DNA from: Chloroflexota bacterium
GTDB lineage: Bacteria; Chloroflexota; Dehalococcoidia; UBA6926
NCBI GenBank assembly: GCA_026713485.1
Contig: JAPOOK010000061.1
Coordinates: forward strand, 1 to 59,616
Direction of reading: 5' to 3'
DNA: 59,616 nt
The translations under genes were made by a program, and so were the position numbers. The notes beneath the pieces are model-generated. The model had not been told where the DNA came from. It worked only from the letters and a program-made list of their open reading frames with translations, and made no database searches. This document shows positions 1-7,944 of the stretch, one piece after another (positions within the stretch are counted from its first letter, which is position 1; each line of letters starts with the position of its first letter).

Positions 1-849
1 CGGCGTGACAGGCCGAATGCATACAACTACATCATCCTGATGTCTGACGGCGTGGCCAATGTCAACGCGACGGATCCGTTCGCCATCCTCGAAAGCGCGT
101 ATGACCGCAACGCCAACAACCCTCTCCGCCTGATCACCATCGGAGTCGGCATCAGCAACTACAACGATGTGCTGCTGGAACAGCTGGCACAGTACGGCAA
201 CGGCTGGTACCGCTACCTGAACGACACGGAGCACGCACGCCAGACTTTCGACCGCGACAACTGGCTGGCAATCTCAAAGCCGTTCGCCGATCAGACGCGG
301 GCTCAGGTGAGGTGGAACCCGGACGTTGTGGACTCATGGCGCATGGTGGGTTACGAGAACCGCGTCACGTCCGACCAGTCGTTCACCGAGAACCGCAAGG
401 AATTCGCGGAGATTCCGGCGGGCGCGGCAACCACAGTCTTCTTCGAGGTGCGCCTGCGCGACGAGATGCGCGCTCGCCTGAATAGCGTTACTGACCTGGG
501 TACAGTCGACCTGCGTTGGGTCGACCCCATCACCGGCGATTCCTATCAGCAGTCTGAGTGGATGGACGTGCGGCTGGATCGTCAGCTTGGCAGGGGCGCC
601 GACGCATACGTGGAATTCGGCGCAATCGTGGCACTGTCCGCGGACCGGTACGCGAGTCTGCCTAACACGGACTCACGCGGCGCAAGAATCGTGCAGAACG
701 AGCTATCCGTGCTGTCGAATCGTCTTGAGTCGCTGGACCGAGAGCTCGGCCGGCTGGATTCCTACAAGGACTTCCGGTATGTGCTGGACCACATGATGGG
801 TGACCTGCCGCAAGCTCCGGCCAGGCCCACATCCGGGTACAGCAACTAA
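1..849 (+). CDS. VWA-domain protein, C-terminal part (5' end outside window)
   Basis: The reading frame is open from base 1, so the true start lies upstream; the first in-window ATG (position 40) is internal. The visible part holds the second half of a von Willebrand A domain (an LMSDGVANV stretch, then the LITIGVG strand and the YNDVLLEQLA helix) and a beta-rich C-terminal region like the DUF3520 part of YfbK-type proteins. It is clearly paralogous to the complete VWA lipoprotein at 4068-5723, which has SDGVANV, TVGFGMGNFNDVLMEQLA and LLGYENR at equivalent places. VWA domains bind partners through a divalent metal; the MIDAS part of this copy is outside the window. It is probably extracytoplasmic like its paralogue, which is inferred. 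A strong terminator follows 37 bases after the stop. Confidence 0.75.
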   Translation, partial: RRDRPNAYNYIILMSDGVANVNATDPFAILESAYDRNANNPLRLITIGVGISNYNDVLLEQLAQYGNGWYRYLNDTEHARQTFDRDNWLAISKPFADQTRAQVRWNPDVVDSWRMVGYENRVTSDQSFTENRKEFAEIPAGAATTVFFEVRLRDEMRARLNSVTDLGTVDLRWVDPITGDSYQQSEWMDVRLDRQLGRGADAYVEFGAIVALSADRYASLPNTDSRGARIVQNELSVLSNRLESLDRELGRLDSYKDFRYVLDHMMGDLPQAPARPTSGYSN

Positions 850-885
850 CCAGCGTTTCACCCCAGAACACGGGGGAGGGGGAGG

Positions 886-921
886 CCCGCCCTGCCGTAC
901 GGCAGGGCGGGTTCTTTTCTT
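886..921 (+). terminator. Rho-independent terminator after the VWA gene
   Basis: A perfect 26-base palindrome (886-911) has an 11-bp G+C-rich stem and a GTAC centre that would form a GUAC tetraloop. It is followed by a T-rich run (912-921). It ends the upstream VWA transcript before the toxin-antitoxin pair. Confidence 0.85.
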
Positions 922-1053
922 ACTCCCTTGCACTTACCTGTCCCCCACCATCATTCTGGCCAGAGGGGCAGAATCTGAATCACATTGCGCCACCCAACCC
1001 CCGTACCGCCACTTCCCTCTAACTGGCACAAGCCGTATCTATCCTTTGCCCCA

Positions 1054-1059
1054 TATAAT
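1054..1059 (+). promoter_or_regulatory. -10 element (TATAAT) upstream of the toxin-antitoxin pair
   Basis: A perfect TATAAT lies 62 bases before the antitoxin ATG, in a low-G+C stretch. No convincing -35 hexamer is present 16-18 bases upstream, so assignment as a promoter rests on the -10 and position. A start near 1066 would give a leader of about 56 bases. Confidence 0.4.
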
Positions 1060-1121
1060 GGTGAAATGGCGTAACCGGTTCGGTGCTTGGCAGTATGCAT
1101 CAAGGCCTAGGGAGTCACGAC

Positions 1122-1394
1122 ATGGCAACCGTGCGGGCAAGATATGAGAAAGGCGTCCTGACGCCCCTGGAGCCCCTTGACCTTGCGGAAGGGGCCGAGG
1201 TCACAGTGTCGGTCGAGGGCCATAACGGCGCGAAGGCCGATCAACAGGACGCGGAGGGGACATTGGATCGCATGCTGGCTCTGGTCCGGGAAATGGAGAG
1301 GACAATCCCGCCGGAAGAATGGGACGTCCTCCCCCGTGACCTCGCCAAAAACAAGAAACACTACCTCTACGGGCATCCCAAGGTGGAAGACTGA
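1122..1394 (+). CDS. AF2212-like (DUF104) antitoxin
   Basis: A 90-residue protein whose N-terminus (MATVRARYEKGVLTPLEPLDL, then EGAEVTVSVEG) matches the AF2212-like/DUF104 antitoxin pattern: a short beta-strand, the basic ARYEKG turn, and PLEPLDLxEG. The ATG at 1122 is preferred over upstream alternatives because it has GGAG at about 1110-1113 and begins exactly at the family N-terminus. The C-terminal half is helical and charged and would wrap the toxin. The PIN toxin gene starts 4 bases after the stop, so the two are probably cotranscribed. AF2212-like proteins are standard partners of PIN toxins in VapBC-type modules. Confidence 0.75.
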   Translation: MATVRARYEKGVLTPLEPLDLAEGAEVTVSVEGHNGAKADQQDAEGTLDRMLALVREMERTIPPEEWDVLPRDLAKNKKHYLYGHPKVED

Positions 1395-1398
1395 GGCG

Positions 1399-1854
1399 AT
1401 GGGATCTGTATTCGCAGATGCAGGTTACTGGATAGCCCTGTGGCACTCTAGAGACAGCTTGCACGCGAAGGCGAGTGAAATGGCCAGTGCCTTGGGGACA
1501 ACTAGCCTGGTGACAACCCAGATGGTATTGACGGAGGCACTTGACGCTATGGCGGGTCTGGGAAGCTTCCGACGCCTGTACGCCGCTCAGATGGTGCGCG
1601 AACTACAGAGAAGTCCCCAGATCGAAATCATCTCCCAATCCGATGCGCAATTCGATGCTGCGCTTGAGCGGTATGCGGCTCGCGCTGACCAGACGTGGGG
1701 ACTTACCGATTGTGCCAGCTTCCTCGTGATGGAGGAGAAGGCCATAGCCGAGGCTCTAGCCTACGACCGCGATTTCGAGCAAGCCGGGTTCGTCGCGCTG
1801 TTGCGGGCCGATCAGAATAGTGGCCCACAAGGCCGCAACGTCCCCTCTCCCTGA
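1399..1854 (+). CDS. PIN-domain toxin (VapC-like ribonuclease)
   Basis: A 151-residue PIN-domain protein, predicted metal-dependent RNase. The acidic residues expected for the active site are visible: Asp in FADAGYW near the N-terminus, Glu in VLTEAL, Asp in LTDCASF and Asp in AYDRDFEQ. The start at 1399 follows the antitoxin stop by 4 bases, and an in-frame extension upstream would only overlap the antitoxin. The last codons and the stop lie inside a palindromic repeat (1842-1876), so the native C-terminus may have been replaced by repeat sequence (NVPSP at the end). Length is normal for the family. Function is inferred from family and partner. Confidence 0.75.
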   Translation: MGSVFADAGYWIALWHSRDSLHAKASEMASALGTTSLVTTQMVLTEALDAMAGLGSFRRLYAAQMVRELQRSPQIEIISQSDAQFDAALERYAARADQTWGLTDCASFLVMEEKAIAEALAYDRDFEQAGFVALLRADQNSGPQGRNVPSP

Positions 1855-1876
1855 GGGAGAGGGCTAGCGTGAGGGG
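1842..1876. repeat. REP/MITE-like palindromic repeat
   Basis: A 9-bp inverted repeat CCCTCTCCC / GGGAGAGGG (1843-1851 and 1855-1863) separated by TGA is followed by GCTAGCGTGAGGGG. This 'ccctctccctgagggagagggctagxgtgaggg' type of element is a common dispersed palindrome in environmental bacterial genomes. The central TGA is the stop codon of the PIN gene. No second copy is seen in this window. Confidence 0.6.
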
Positions 1877-1902
1877 GTTCCGTCCCGCGTACCGCCCGCC
1901 CC

Positions 1903-3942
1903 CTAACACATAGGCCGCCCCGGGATCACTGTGCGTGGCCGGAACTCCAGGAGATCCCACATCTCGGCCCCGCCGCGCGCCGTGGCAATGGGAGCTTCAA
2001 GCAGAACGGCGGCGTCTTGGTGAGCCACTCGGCACGCCCGCTCCGACAGTGACCCGGCCCACACGATGTAGTCGGCAAGATCGCTCTCCGCATCATCAGC
2101 AAGGCCGAGCATTGCGTGAGCCAGCGTTCGTGAGTAAAGCGCCCTGTCATACCCGCCCTGCACCGCCGTGTCGCAGTAGCGGACCGCCGAGACGGCATCT
2201 CCGGCGACAATGAGCGAGCGGCAGGCAGAATCCTGGTAACGGAGGACACTCGGCGCGAGCTCTGTTGCTTTCTCCAGGTCAGCGGCTGATTCTGCGAGAA
2301 AGCCGAGCGCCGAGTTGGCAAGGCCCCGGTGGAACCAGGCATCCGCAGATTCGGGCGCCAGATCGATGGCCTGGGTATATTCAGCGATACTGCGGAGCAG
2401 TTCTGCCCGGCCCCCACGGGCCACAAACAGCAGGCCGGCAGTTAGAAAAGCTTCTGAGAGGCTCGGTTCCAGCTCCAGCGCGTGATCAAGGTCAGTTCGC
2501 GCCAGGGATAAGTCGGTGGCCTGGCCGCGGGCTATGTACGCCCCGGCACGGTCGACGTAGGCAATTCCGTTTTCCGGGACCAGTTCAATTGCTCTTGAGA
2601 ACGAATTAATGGCCTGGTTGAGGTCATCGCTTTCAGCGTGGAGCATGTGCGCCCTGCCCCTGTTTGAGTGGGTTTCGGCATGGTCAGGCCGGATGGACTC
2701 GGCACGGAACAAGTCGGTGCGCGCCAACTGGATATCGCCGTCCTTGTCTCGCCGCATATAGGCAACGGCGCGGCCATTCAGCGCCTCGACTGATAGCGGT
2801 TCCACTTCCAGGACGAGGGAGAACCAGGCGATGGATTCATCGTAGTCGAATCGCTCGCCCTCAAGGTAGGCAATACCCAACAGGTAACGGACATCCGCCA
2901 ATGCGGCGGGATCCTCGGGCGGCGGGATGGCGGCTCGCCTCAGGACGGCCTTCGCGCGGTCATATTCTCCCTGATCCAGGTAGACGCGTCCCGAGGTCAT
3001 CAGAGCGACATACCGAACAGCGCCGGTCAGGCTCACGTTGATGGTCGTCGGGAGTTCCGACGGTGAGGACGCGATGTTGACGACGGGTTGTCCACCCGTT
3101 CCATCGGGACTCTGAGCAGTCGTGAATCGGGCCAGAACGCGCCCGCTATCGTACTCACCCCAAATTGTGAGCAGCGCGCCGGATGTCTCAGTAGCGATCC
3201 TCGCCTCACTCTCTGATCGGATTGTGTCCGGCCACAGGAATGTGCGCGCGTTTGCCAGCCCCGAGAGACGCAACTCTGCGTCGATTCGCTCCTGGAGGCG
3301 CCCTGAAACGTTGTACCCCTGCGCGCCGACGGTGTAGTTGGCAAACGGAGCGAGGAGGATGAGGGACTCGCCGTCCTGCGCAATGGTGGCGGGCAGAGGC
3401 GTAGCCGTCGGAATTCTTGGGGTGGGCGTTGGTGTAGCGGCGGGCGTGTGGGTTGCAATGACTGTTGGGGTGGGTGTAGGGAGTATCGGCGTGGGGTCAG
3501 GGCCGTTCAGGTTCAGGGTGTTTGTAACGACAGCCAGTCCTGCGCCCAGCAGCACAATGGCAGCTAAGGCGGCCGCTGCAAGAGTCCACTTGCGAGTGAA
3601 CCTTAATTCCCTGATCGAGAAGTGAGTAGCTCTCCCCTCACCCAGCTCATCCTCCTGGCGGGCGGGGGTGCTGTCATCCTGGGCCGAGGTAACCCCCGTG
3701 GGTGTTTCGGGTTGGAATCCGGCAGCCAGAAGGAATTCGTCGCGCTCCTCGGTACTGAGCCGCAGGACGTCAGCACAGCGGGCTACGTCCTGACGGTGGC
3801 GAGGGCGCTCGGTAACGCCCTCGCGCCAGCGAATAAGGGTAAGACGGTTGACATTGATGCGGCGGGCAAGCTCGGCATCGCCGATGCCCGTGCGCTCCAT
3901 GTACTCCGTCAAGAGATCGGCAAAGGTGCGCGAATGCGACAT
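1903..3942 (-). CDS. XRE-type HTH, transmembrane, TPR-repeat protein
   Basis: A protein of about 679 residues with an unusual architecture. An N-terminal XRE-like helix-turn-helix (residues about 5-75; LTEYMERTGIGDAELARRINV then LTLIRWREG) is followed by a single membrane span around residues 120-140 (WTLAAAALAAIVLLGAGLAVV). Then come a Pro/Thr-rich linker, a sensor-like region, and at least eight TPR-like helical repeats to the C-terminus. The layout suggests a membrane-anchored DNA-binding or signalling protein with an outside TPR domain. The upstream GTG at 3951 could also start it; the ATG at 3942 is preferred though neither has a clear ribosome site. It is divergent from the VWA lipoprotein at 4068, with an inverted repeat between them. 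Targets are unknown. Confidence 0.75.
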   Translation of the reverse strand: MSHSRTFADLLTEYMERTGIGDAELARRINVNRLTLIRWREGVTERPRHRQDVARCADVLRLSTEERDEFLLAAGFQPETPTGVTSAQDDSTPARQEDELGEGRATHFSIRELRFTRKWTLAAAALAAIVLLGAGLAVVTNTLNLNGPDPTPILPTPTPTVIATHTPAATPTPTPRIPTATPLPATIAQDGESLILLAPFANYTVGAQGYNVSGRLQERIDAELRLSGLANARTFLWPDTIRSESEARIATETSGALLTIWGEYDSGRVLARFTTAQSPDGTGGQPVVNIASSPSELPTTINVSLTGAVRYVALMTSGRVYLDQGEYDRAKAVLRRAAIPPPEDPAALADVRYLLGIAYLEGERFDYDESIAWFSLVLEVEPLSVEALNGRAVAYMRRDKDGDIQLARTDLFRAESIRPDHAETHSNRGRAHMLHAESDDLNQAINSFSRAIELVPENGIAYVDRAGAYIARGQATDLSLARTDLDHALELEPSLSEAFLTAGLLFVARGGRAELLRSIAEYTQAIDLAPESADAWFHRGLANSALGFLAESAADLEKATELAPSVLRYQDSACRSLIVAGDAVSAVRYCDTAVQGGYDRALYSRTLAHAMLGLADDAESDLADYIVWAGSLSERACRVAHQDAAVLLEAPIATARGGAEMWDLLEFRPRTVIPGRPMC

Positions 3943-3953
3943 TTGTGACACTC

Positions 3954-3972
3954 GTTTCAGCGTGAATGAAAC
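3954..3972. promoter_or_regulatory. Inverted repeat GTTTCA-N7-TGAAAC in a divergent intergenic region
   Basis: Perfect 6-base arms (3954-3959 and 3967-3972) around a 7-base spacer lie just upstream of the XRE-TPR gene start and 96 bases before the VWA lipoprotein. The size fits an operator for a dimeric HTH regulator, possibly the adjacent XRE protein. No binding evidence exists. Confidence 0.35.
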
Positions 3973-4067
3973 AGAGTTGTAGTGAGAATTGTACCCACTT
4001 CAGGCCGACTGTGGTTGTGGGTTCGGCAGCGGCCGAGCCTGAGGCAAATACACAGGAGGCGTAGGTT

Positions 4068-5723
4068 ATGCGTACTACATGGGTAGCTTTGATTGCCCTG
4101 CTAGCCGTGATCGTCATGGCGGTGGGTTGTTCGGCCGAATCTGAGGAGGACCAAGGGTCGGATGTGACTCCTGAACCCACGGCCACGGCGCTTGTCATTA
4201 CGGGGTCTCAAGCAATTCCGACGAGCGCGCCGGCGATGTCGGAATCTTACGAAATGATGATGGACGCTTCGCTAGAAAGCGGACAGGAGGGATTCAACCA
4301 AATTGGCGGCACATCAACAGTCAATGATGAGCCGTATGATCTGACATTCTTCCAGAACTATGGCGTCAATCCGTTCATCGACACGGAAGATGACCGTTTC
4401 TCAACGTTCGCAATGGATGTGGACACGGCCTCGTACGTCGTGACACGCACGTTCCTTGGTGATGGCTTCTTGCCGGATATCGATTCGGTGCGCGTTGAGG
4501 AGTTCGTCAACTACTTTGAGCAGGGATACGAACAGCCTGATGAAGCAGCGTTCAGCATCACCATTGACGGCTCACCATCCCAATTCGGTCTCGACACGCA
4601 TCACATGATCCGCGTGGGACTCCAGGGCAAGGCGATTACCGGAGAGGAACGCAAGGATGCAACGCTCATCTTCGTGATCGATGTGTCCGGCTCAATGGCC
4701 CGTGAGGATCGCCTGGGGTTGGCCAAGGGCTCGCTGCGGTTGCTCGTGGACGAACTGCGAGATTCTGACAAGGTCGGAATCGTTGTCTACGGAAGCGCTG
4801 GGCGCATCCTCCTAGAACCCACAAGTGTGGACGCCGACAATAAGCAGACGATCATCAACGCCATCGAAGCTGTCAGTGCCGGCGGCTCAACCTACGTCGA
4901 GCAGGGGCTGGAACTCGGATACCGGATGGCGGCTGATGAGGCTGACCCGGAGCGAATCACCCGTGTAATCGTCCTGTCGGACGGCGTGGCCAACGTTGGC
5001 TCGACCGGCGCGGAGTCAATACTTGAGACCATCCGCGAATACGTTGATAAGGGCGTCACGCTGACCACCGTCGGTTTCGGCATGGGCAACTTCAACGACG
5101 TGCTGATGGAGCAGCTGGCGAATAACGGCAACGGCACATACCACTACGTCGACACGCTGGCGGAGGCGCGGCGGCTGTTCGTGGAGAACCTTGCAGGAAC
5201 TCTCCAGTTCATCGCACGGGATGCCAAGATCCAGGTGGAGTTCGATGAGAAAAGCGTCCGCAGCTACCGCCTGCTCGGCTATGAGAATCGCGATGTTGCG
5301 GACGAGGATTTCCGTAACGACGCGGTGGACGCGGGAGAGGTTGGCGCGGGCCACTCCGTGACGGCGCTGTACGAGATCAAGATCAACGACGACGTAACGG
5401 ATGACACCACATTGGCCACGGTGAGAGTGCGCTACGAGCACCCGGACTCGGGCGTCGTGAGCGAAATCGAGCAGTCGATCACCAAGGGTGATCTGGCCGC
5501 GGAGTTCACGGATGCATCGACGCGCTATCAGCTGGCAGCCGTGGTTGCTGAATTTGCCGAACTCCTGCGTCATAGCTACTGGGCGCGCGAAGGAAATCTG
5601 AGCGAGATCGAGACACAGACGGATCGGCTGCGTCAGCTACTCCCCGACGACACTGACGTGGCCGAGCTTGCCGACCTTGCCTCGATTGCAGCTCACATCC
5701 AGCAGGTGGACGCCGGTAGCTAA
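4068..5723 (+). CDS. VWA-domain lipoprotein (YfbK-like, DUF3520)
   Basis: A 551-residue secreted lipoprotein. The N-terminus is a type II signal peptide with Cys at residue 21 (AVGCSAES). A short linker is followed by a VWA N-terminal region (FFQNYGVNPFIDTEDDRFSTF, typical of YfbK proteins) and a VWA domain whose MIDAS motif DVSGSM begins at residue 205. The C-terminal third is the DUF3520-type domain. AGGAGG lies about 12 bases before the ATG. YfbK-like proteins are anchored extracytoplasmic proteins of unclear function, often thought to bind partners in a metal-dependent way. The protein is paralogous to the partial gene at 1-849. A terminator follows at 5825. Confidence 0.85.
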   Translation: MRTTWVALIALLAVIVMAVGCSAESEEDQGSDVTPEPTATALVITGSQAIPTSAPAMSESYEMMMDASLESGQEGFNQIGGTSTVNDEPYDLTFFQNYGVNPFIDTEDDRFSTFAMDVDTASYVVTRTFLGDGFLPDIDSVRVEEFVNYFEQGYEQPDEAAFSITIDGSPSQFGLDTHHMIRVGLQGKAITGEERKDATLIFVIDVSGSMAREDRLGLAKGSLRLLVDELRDSDKVGIVVYGSAGRILLEPTSVDADNKQTIINAIEAVSAGGSTYVEQGLELGYRMAADEADPERITRVIVLSDGVANVGSTGAESILETIREYVDKGVTLTTVGFGMGNFNDVLMEQLANNGNGTYHYVDTLAEARRLFVENLAGTLQFIARDAKIQVEFDEKSVRSYRLLGYENRDVADEDFRNDAVDAGEVGAGHSVTALYEIKINDDVTDDTTLATVRVRYEHPDSGVVSEIEQSITKGDLAAEFTDASTRYQLAAVVAEFAELLRHSYWAREGNLSEIETQTDRLRQLLPDDTDVAELADLASIAAHIQQVDAGS

Positions 5724-5824
5724 CGAGCGCAAGCGCGGGGGTTATTCCCGGCTCGCGATCAGGACTGCCGGAGAAAAGGAGTTGGCAGACTGCGTTCCGG
5801 CTGGATTTCACCGGGAATAGGAGG

Positions 5825-5868
5825 CTGTGCCCGCACTGCGAAATCTGCAGTGCGGGCACAGTCTTTTT
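5825..5868 (+). terminator. Rho-independent terminator after the VWA lipoprotein
   Basis: Arms of 15 bases, perfectly complementary (5825-5839 and 5847-5861), enclose a 7-base loop and are followed by TCTTTTTG. It ends the VWA transcript immediately before the promoter of the DUF35-thiolase unit. Confidence 0.9.
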
Positions 5869-5870
5869 GT

Positions 5871-5900
5871 TTGACAGGGTGAAAGGACGGATGCTACGTT
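5871..5900 (+). promoter_or_regulatory. Promoter of DUF35-thiolase copy A
   Basis: A consensus TTGACA (5871-5876) is followed after 18 bases by TACGTT (5895-5900), in the context ATGCTACGTT. Copy B has the same arrangement with ATGCTACATT, which supports this as the real promoter. Confidence 0.6.
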
Positions 5901-5934
5901 TCGACGGCAATAGTAGGGTGCTAAGGGGGTAGAA

Positions 5935-6363
5935 ATGGCACGACCGATAGTTCCCGTTCCGGATCCGGCAACTCAGCCTTTCTGGGACGCATGCAACGAG
6001 GGGAAGCTCATCATCCAATACTGCTCGGTGTGTGACCGACGGCAGTTTCCACCGGAGGCAGTCTGCCGTGATTGCGGCTTCAACTTCCATCTGACCTGGC
6101 AGGAGACCAGTGGCCGCGCGAAGATTGTCGGCTACTCGATTACATACGACTCCCGCCTCGTGCAGTGGCATCCATTGCAGCCGTTCCTCAACGTCATCGT
6201 GGCGCTTGAGGAGGATCCGGTGATCAACTTCCACACAAATCTCATCGACGACTTCGGCACGAACCTGTCCGAGGAGCCCGAAATTCCCATCGGGGCGACC
6301 TGTGAGGTCCAGTTCGTTGAAGCCGAGCCGGGGCGCATGATCCCGGAGTGGAAGCTCGCCTAA
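5935..6363 (+). CDS. DUF35 OB-fold zinc-ribbon protein, copy A
   Basis: A 142-residue DUF35 protein: an N-terminal helix (PIVPVPDPATQPFWDAC), a rubredoxin-like zinc ribbon with two CxxC pairs (CSVC and CRDC, residues about 30-48), then an OB-fold with the GRAKIVGYSITYD strand. DUF35 proteins such as ChsH2 act as obligate partners of thiolase-fold enzymes or acyl-CoA hydratases, and the thiolase-fold gene follows after 33 bases. The start is fixed by AAGGGGG about 6 bases upstream. It is almost identical to copy B at 7945-8376. It probably forms a complex with the product of the next gene and helps bind an acyl-CoA substrate; the substrate is unknown. Confidence 0.85.
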   Translation: MARPIVPVPDPATQPFWDACNEGKLIIQYCSVCDRRQFPPEAVCRDCGFNFHLTWQETSGRAKIVGYSITYDSRLVQWHPLQPFLNVIVALEEDPVINFHTNLIDDFGTNLSEEPEIPIGATCEVQFVEAEPGRMIPEWKLA

Positions 6364-6396
6364 CAGGGCGCACACGACAGAAAGGAACACACATCA

Positions 6397-7686
6397 ATGG
6401 CACGTGAAGTCAACTGGGAACGAAATCACGATCCCGTCGGCATCTGGAACGGCCGTGGCAAGGCAGCTCTGATTGCCCGAGGCCACTCTCCGACGGATCG
6501 CCGCTGGGACGGCGAGTCGCTGGACAAGTCCCTCGGCGCATTCATGATGATCGCCGTGCAGAACGCACTCGATGACGCCGGCATCACCATCGACGACGTC
6601 GATGGCATCATCGGCTCCGCGGGCGGACAGCCCGGCGGCGCACCCTTGAGCGACGTATGGGGCCCGCGCCCGTACTTCGATCCGCCCTACGACTCGGAGG
6701 ATGGCCTGACGCACGTCACCGGCCAGTGGCTCCGCCAGCAGATGGGCTTCAAGAACATCAAGTACATAAATAATCATGGCGACCCCATCTGGAACCTCAT
6801 CGGACAGGCCGCGCAGGCCATCGCCGATGGGCGTGCAGAGACCGTCGTCGTGACGTACCCGAACGGCAACCTGCCCGGACGCTATCACCAGGATCCGACC
6901 AACGAGGCACGGGGCCCGGCCGTTTGGCCGAACACATGGGGCTGGGGCCTTTCCGGCCAGGGCTTCACGTTCAATCAGTACTGCCAGAAGTACGGAACGA
7001 ACCATGACCGCATGGCGCCGTTCGTCGTGCAGGAGCGCAAGAACGGCTTGCTCTGGGAGCACAGCTACTATGCGCAGCACGAGCCGGGCGAGTTCACCGA
7101 AGAGGACTACCTCAACGGTCGAATGATTGCTCGCGACTTGAGCATCTTCGACTGCGACCGCCCGGTGCTGGCCGCCGCCGCGTACATCATGACCACGGCT
7201 GAGAAGGCCAAGGACATGAAGCAGACGCCGGTCTACATCTGGGACCACACGGAGAGCCTGTTCTCCCCACGCAGCCTGGTGCAGACGATCGACGACACTG
7301 AAGAGTGGACTGACATCCAGGCGCAGCGATCCTACAACGGCTCCGGCATCACGGCGGACGACATTGACGTGTTTGCGCCGTATGACGGTTTCGCGGTGTT
7401 CACGCAGTACTACATCGAGGCATGGGGCTGGCGCGGCGTCAAGCGCGGCGAGGCGCACGACTTCTATGCCGGTGACATCAGCCTGAAGGGGCCAAACCCG
7501 CTTAACTCCGGCGGCGGCAATATGGGCACGGGCCGCATGCGAACCGTGTTCATAACCGATCCGCTTGAGCAGCTGCAGAATCGCGCAGGCGAGCGACAGA
7601 TCACGGGTCGAGCCGAGATCGCAGTCAGCCACGGCGTGCTGCCGGTCAGGGCGGCCACGGTCGTAAGGAGCACGACCCCCGGCTAG
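6397..7686 (+). CDS. Thiolase-fold (Ltp2-like, non-thiolytic) protein, copy A
   Basis: A 429-residue thiolase-superfamily protein of the lipid-transfer/Ltp2 type. The fold is recognisable from LGAFMMIAVQNALDDAGITIDDVDGIIG, the IGQAAQAIADGRAETVVV helix-strand and a C-terminal glycine-rich turn NSGGGNMGTGRM. The catalytic residues of true thiolases are absent: there is no nucleophilic Cys before the IGQA helix (NNHGDPIWNL instead), the HDxF motif is APYDGF, and the C-terminal CxH is missing. This pattern fits Ltp2-type retro-aldolases, which work with a DUF35 partner in sterol side-chain breakdown. The DUF35 gene lies immediately upstream. A thiolase with another chemistry cannot be excluded. 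A strong terminator follows at 7712. Confidence 0.8.
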   Translation: MAREVNWERNHDPVGIWNGRGKAALIARGHSPTDRRWDGESLDKSLGAFMMIAVQNALDDAGITIDDVDGIIGSAGGQPGGAPLSDVWGPRPYFDPPYDSEDGLTHVTGQWLRQQMGFKNIKYINNHGDPIWNLIGQAAQAIADGRAETVVVTYPNGNLPGRYHQDPTNEARGPAVWPNTWGWGLSGQGFTFNQYCQKYGTNHDRMAPFVVQERKNGLLWEHSYYAQHEPGEFTEEDYLNGRMIARDLSIFDCDRPVLAAAAYIMTTAEKAKDMKQTPVYIWDHTESLFSPRSLVQTIDDTEEWTDIQAQRSYNGSGITADDIDVFAPYDGFAVFTQYYIEAWGWRGVKRGEAHDFYAGDISLKGPNPLNSGGGNMGTGRMRTVFITDPLEQLQNRAGERQITGRAEIAVSHGVLPVRAATVVRSTTPG

Positions 7687-7711
7687 TCCCCGGTAAGAGA
7701 AACAAGGCTGC

Positions 7712-7748
7712 AATAGCCCCCGCCGTACGGCGGGGGCTATTCATTTTT
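7712..7748 (+). terminator. Rho-independent terminator after thiolase copy A
   Basis: A perfect 30-base palindrome (7712-7741) with a 13-bp stem and GUAC tetraloop is followed by CATTTTTG. It separates the two duplicated units, so each unit is probably transcribed independently. Confidence 0.88.
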
Positions 7749-7872
7749 GCCTACTAGTCAAGAACCTGTTTCATGGTTATCCGTGTAAGTAGATACGAAT
7801 GAAGAATTGGATGTCTAACATATACGCTAATTCCAATATTTTTGTGTGGGAATTACGTGCCCACGCGCTACG

Positions 7873-7902
7873 TTGACATGCACTTTGGCACCATGCTACA
7901 TT
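7873..7902 (+). promoter_or_regulatory. Promoter of DUF35-thiolase copy B
   Basis: TTGACA (7873-7878), 18 bases, then TACATT (7897-7902) within ATGCTACATT. It closely matches the promoter of copy A in both hexamers and in the conserved ATGCTAC flank. Confidence 0.6.
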
Positions 7903-7944
7903 CCGCACGGTATAGCAGTGTCAATACAAGAGTGGGGGGAGATA

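Noticed and set aside
3380-3500. G/T-rich repeated stretch inside the XRE-TPR gene
   Set aside because: It is the coding sequence of a Pro/Thr linker on the minus strand, not an independent repeat element.
5740-5820. Inverted repeat ATTCCCGG / CCGGGAAT around the stretch after the VWA lipoprotein
   Set aside because: The arms are about 60 bases apart and no T-run follows; the strong terminator at 5825 explains the transcript end.
6394-7713. Long open frame (439 codons) on the minus strand opposite the thiolase-fold gene
   Set aside because: It lies fully antisense to a well-supported gene, has no family motifs and has Arg/Ala/Val-rich composition typical of a reverse-strand shadow in G+C-rich DNA.
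7846-7944. Longer start for DUF35 copy B
   Set aside because: The extra 33 residues would overlap the TTGACA promoter, have no match in copy A, and the ATG at 7945 has a strong ribosome site.
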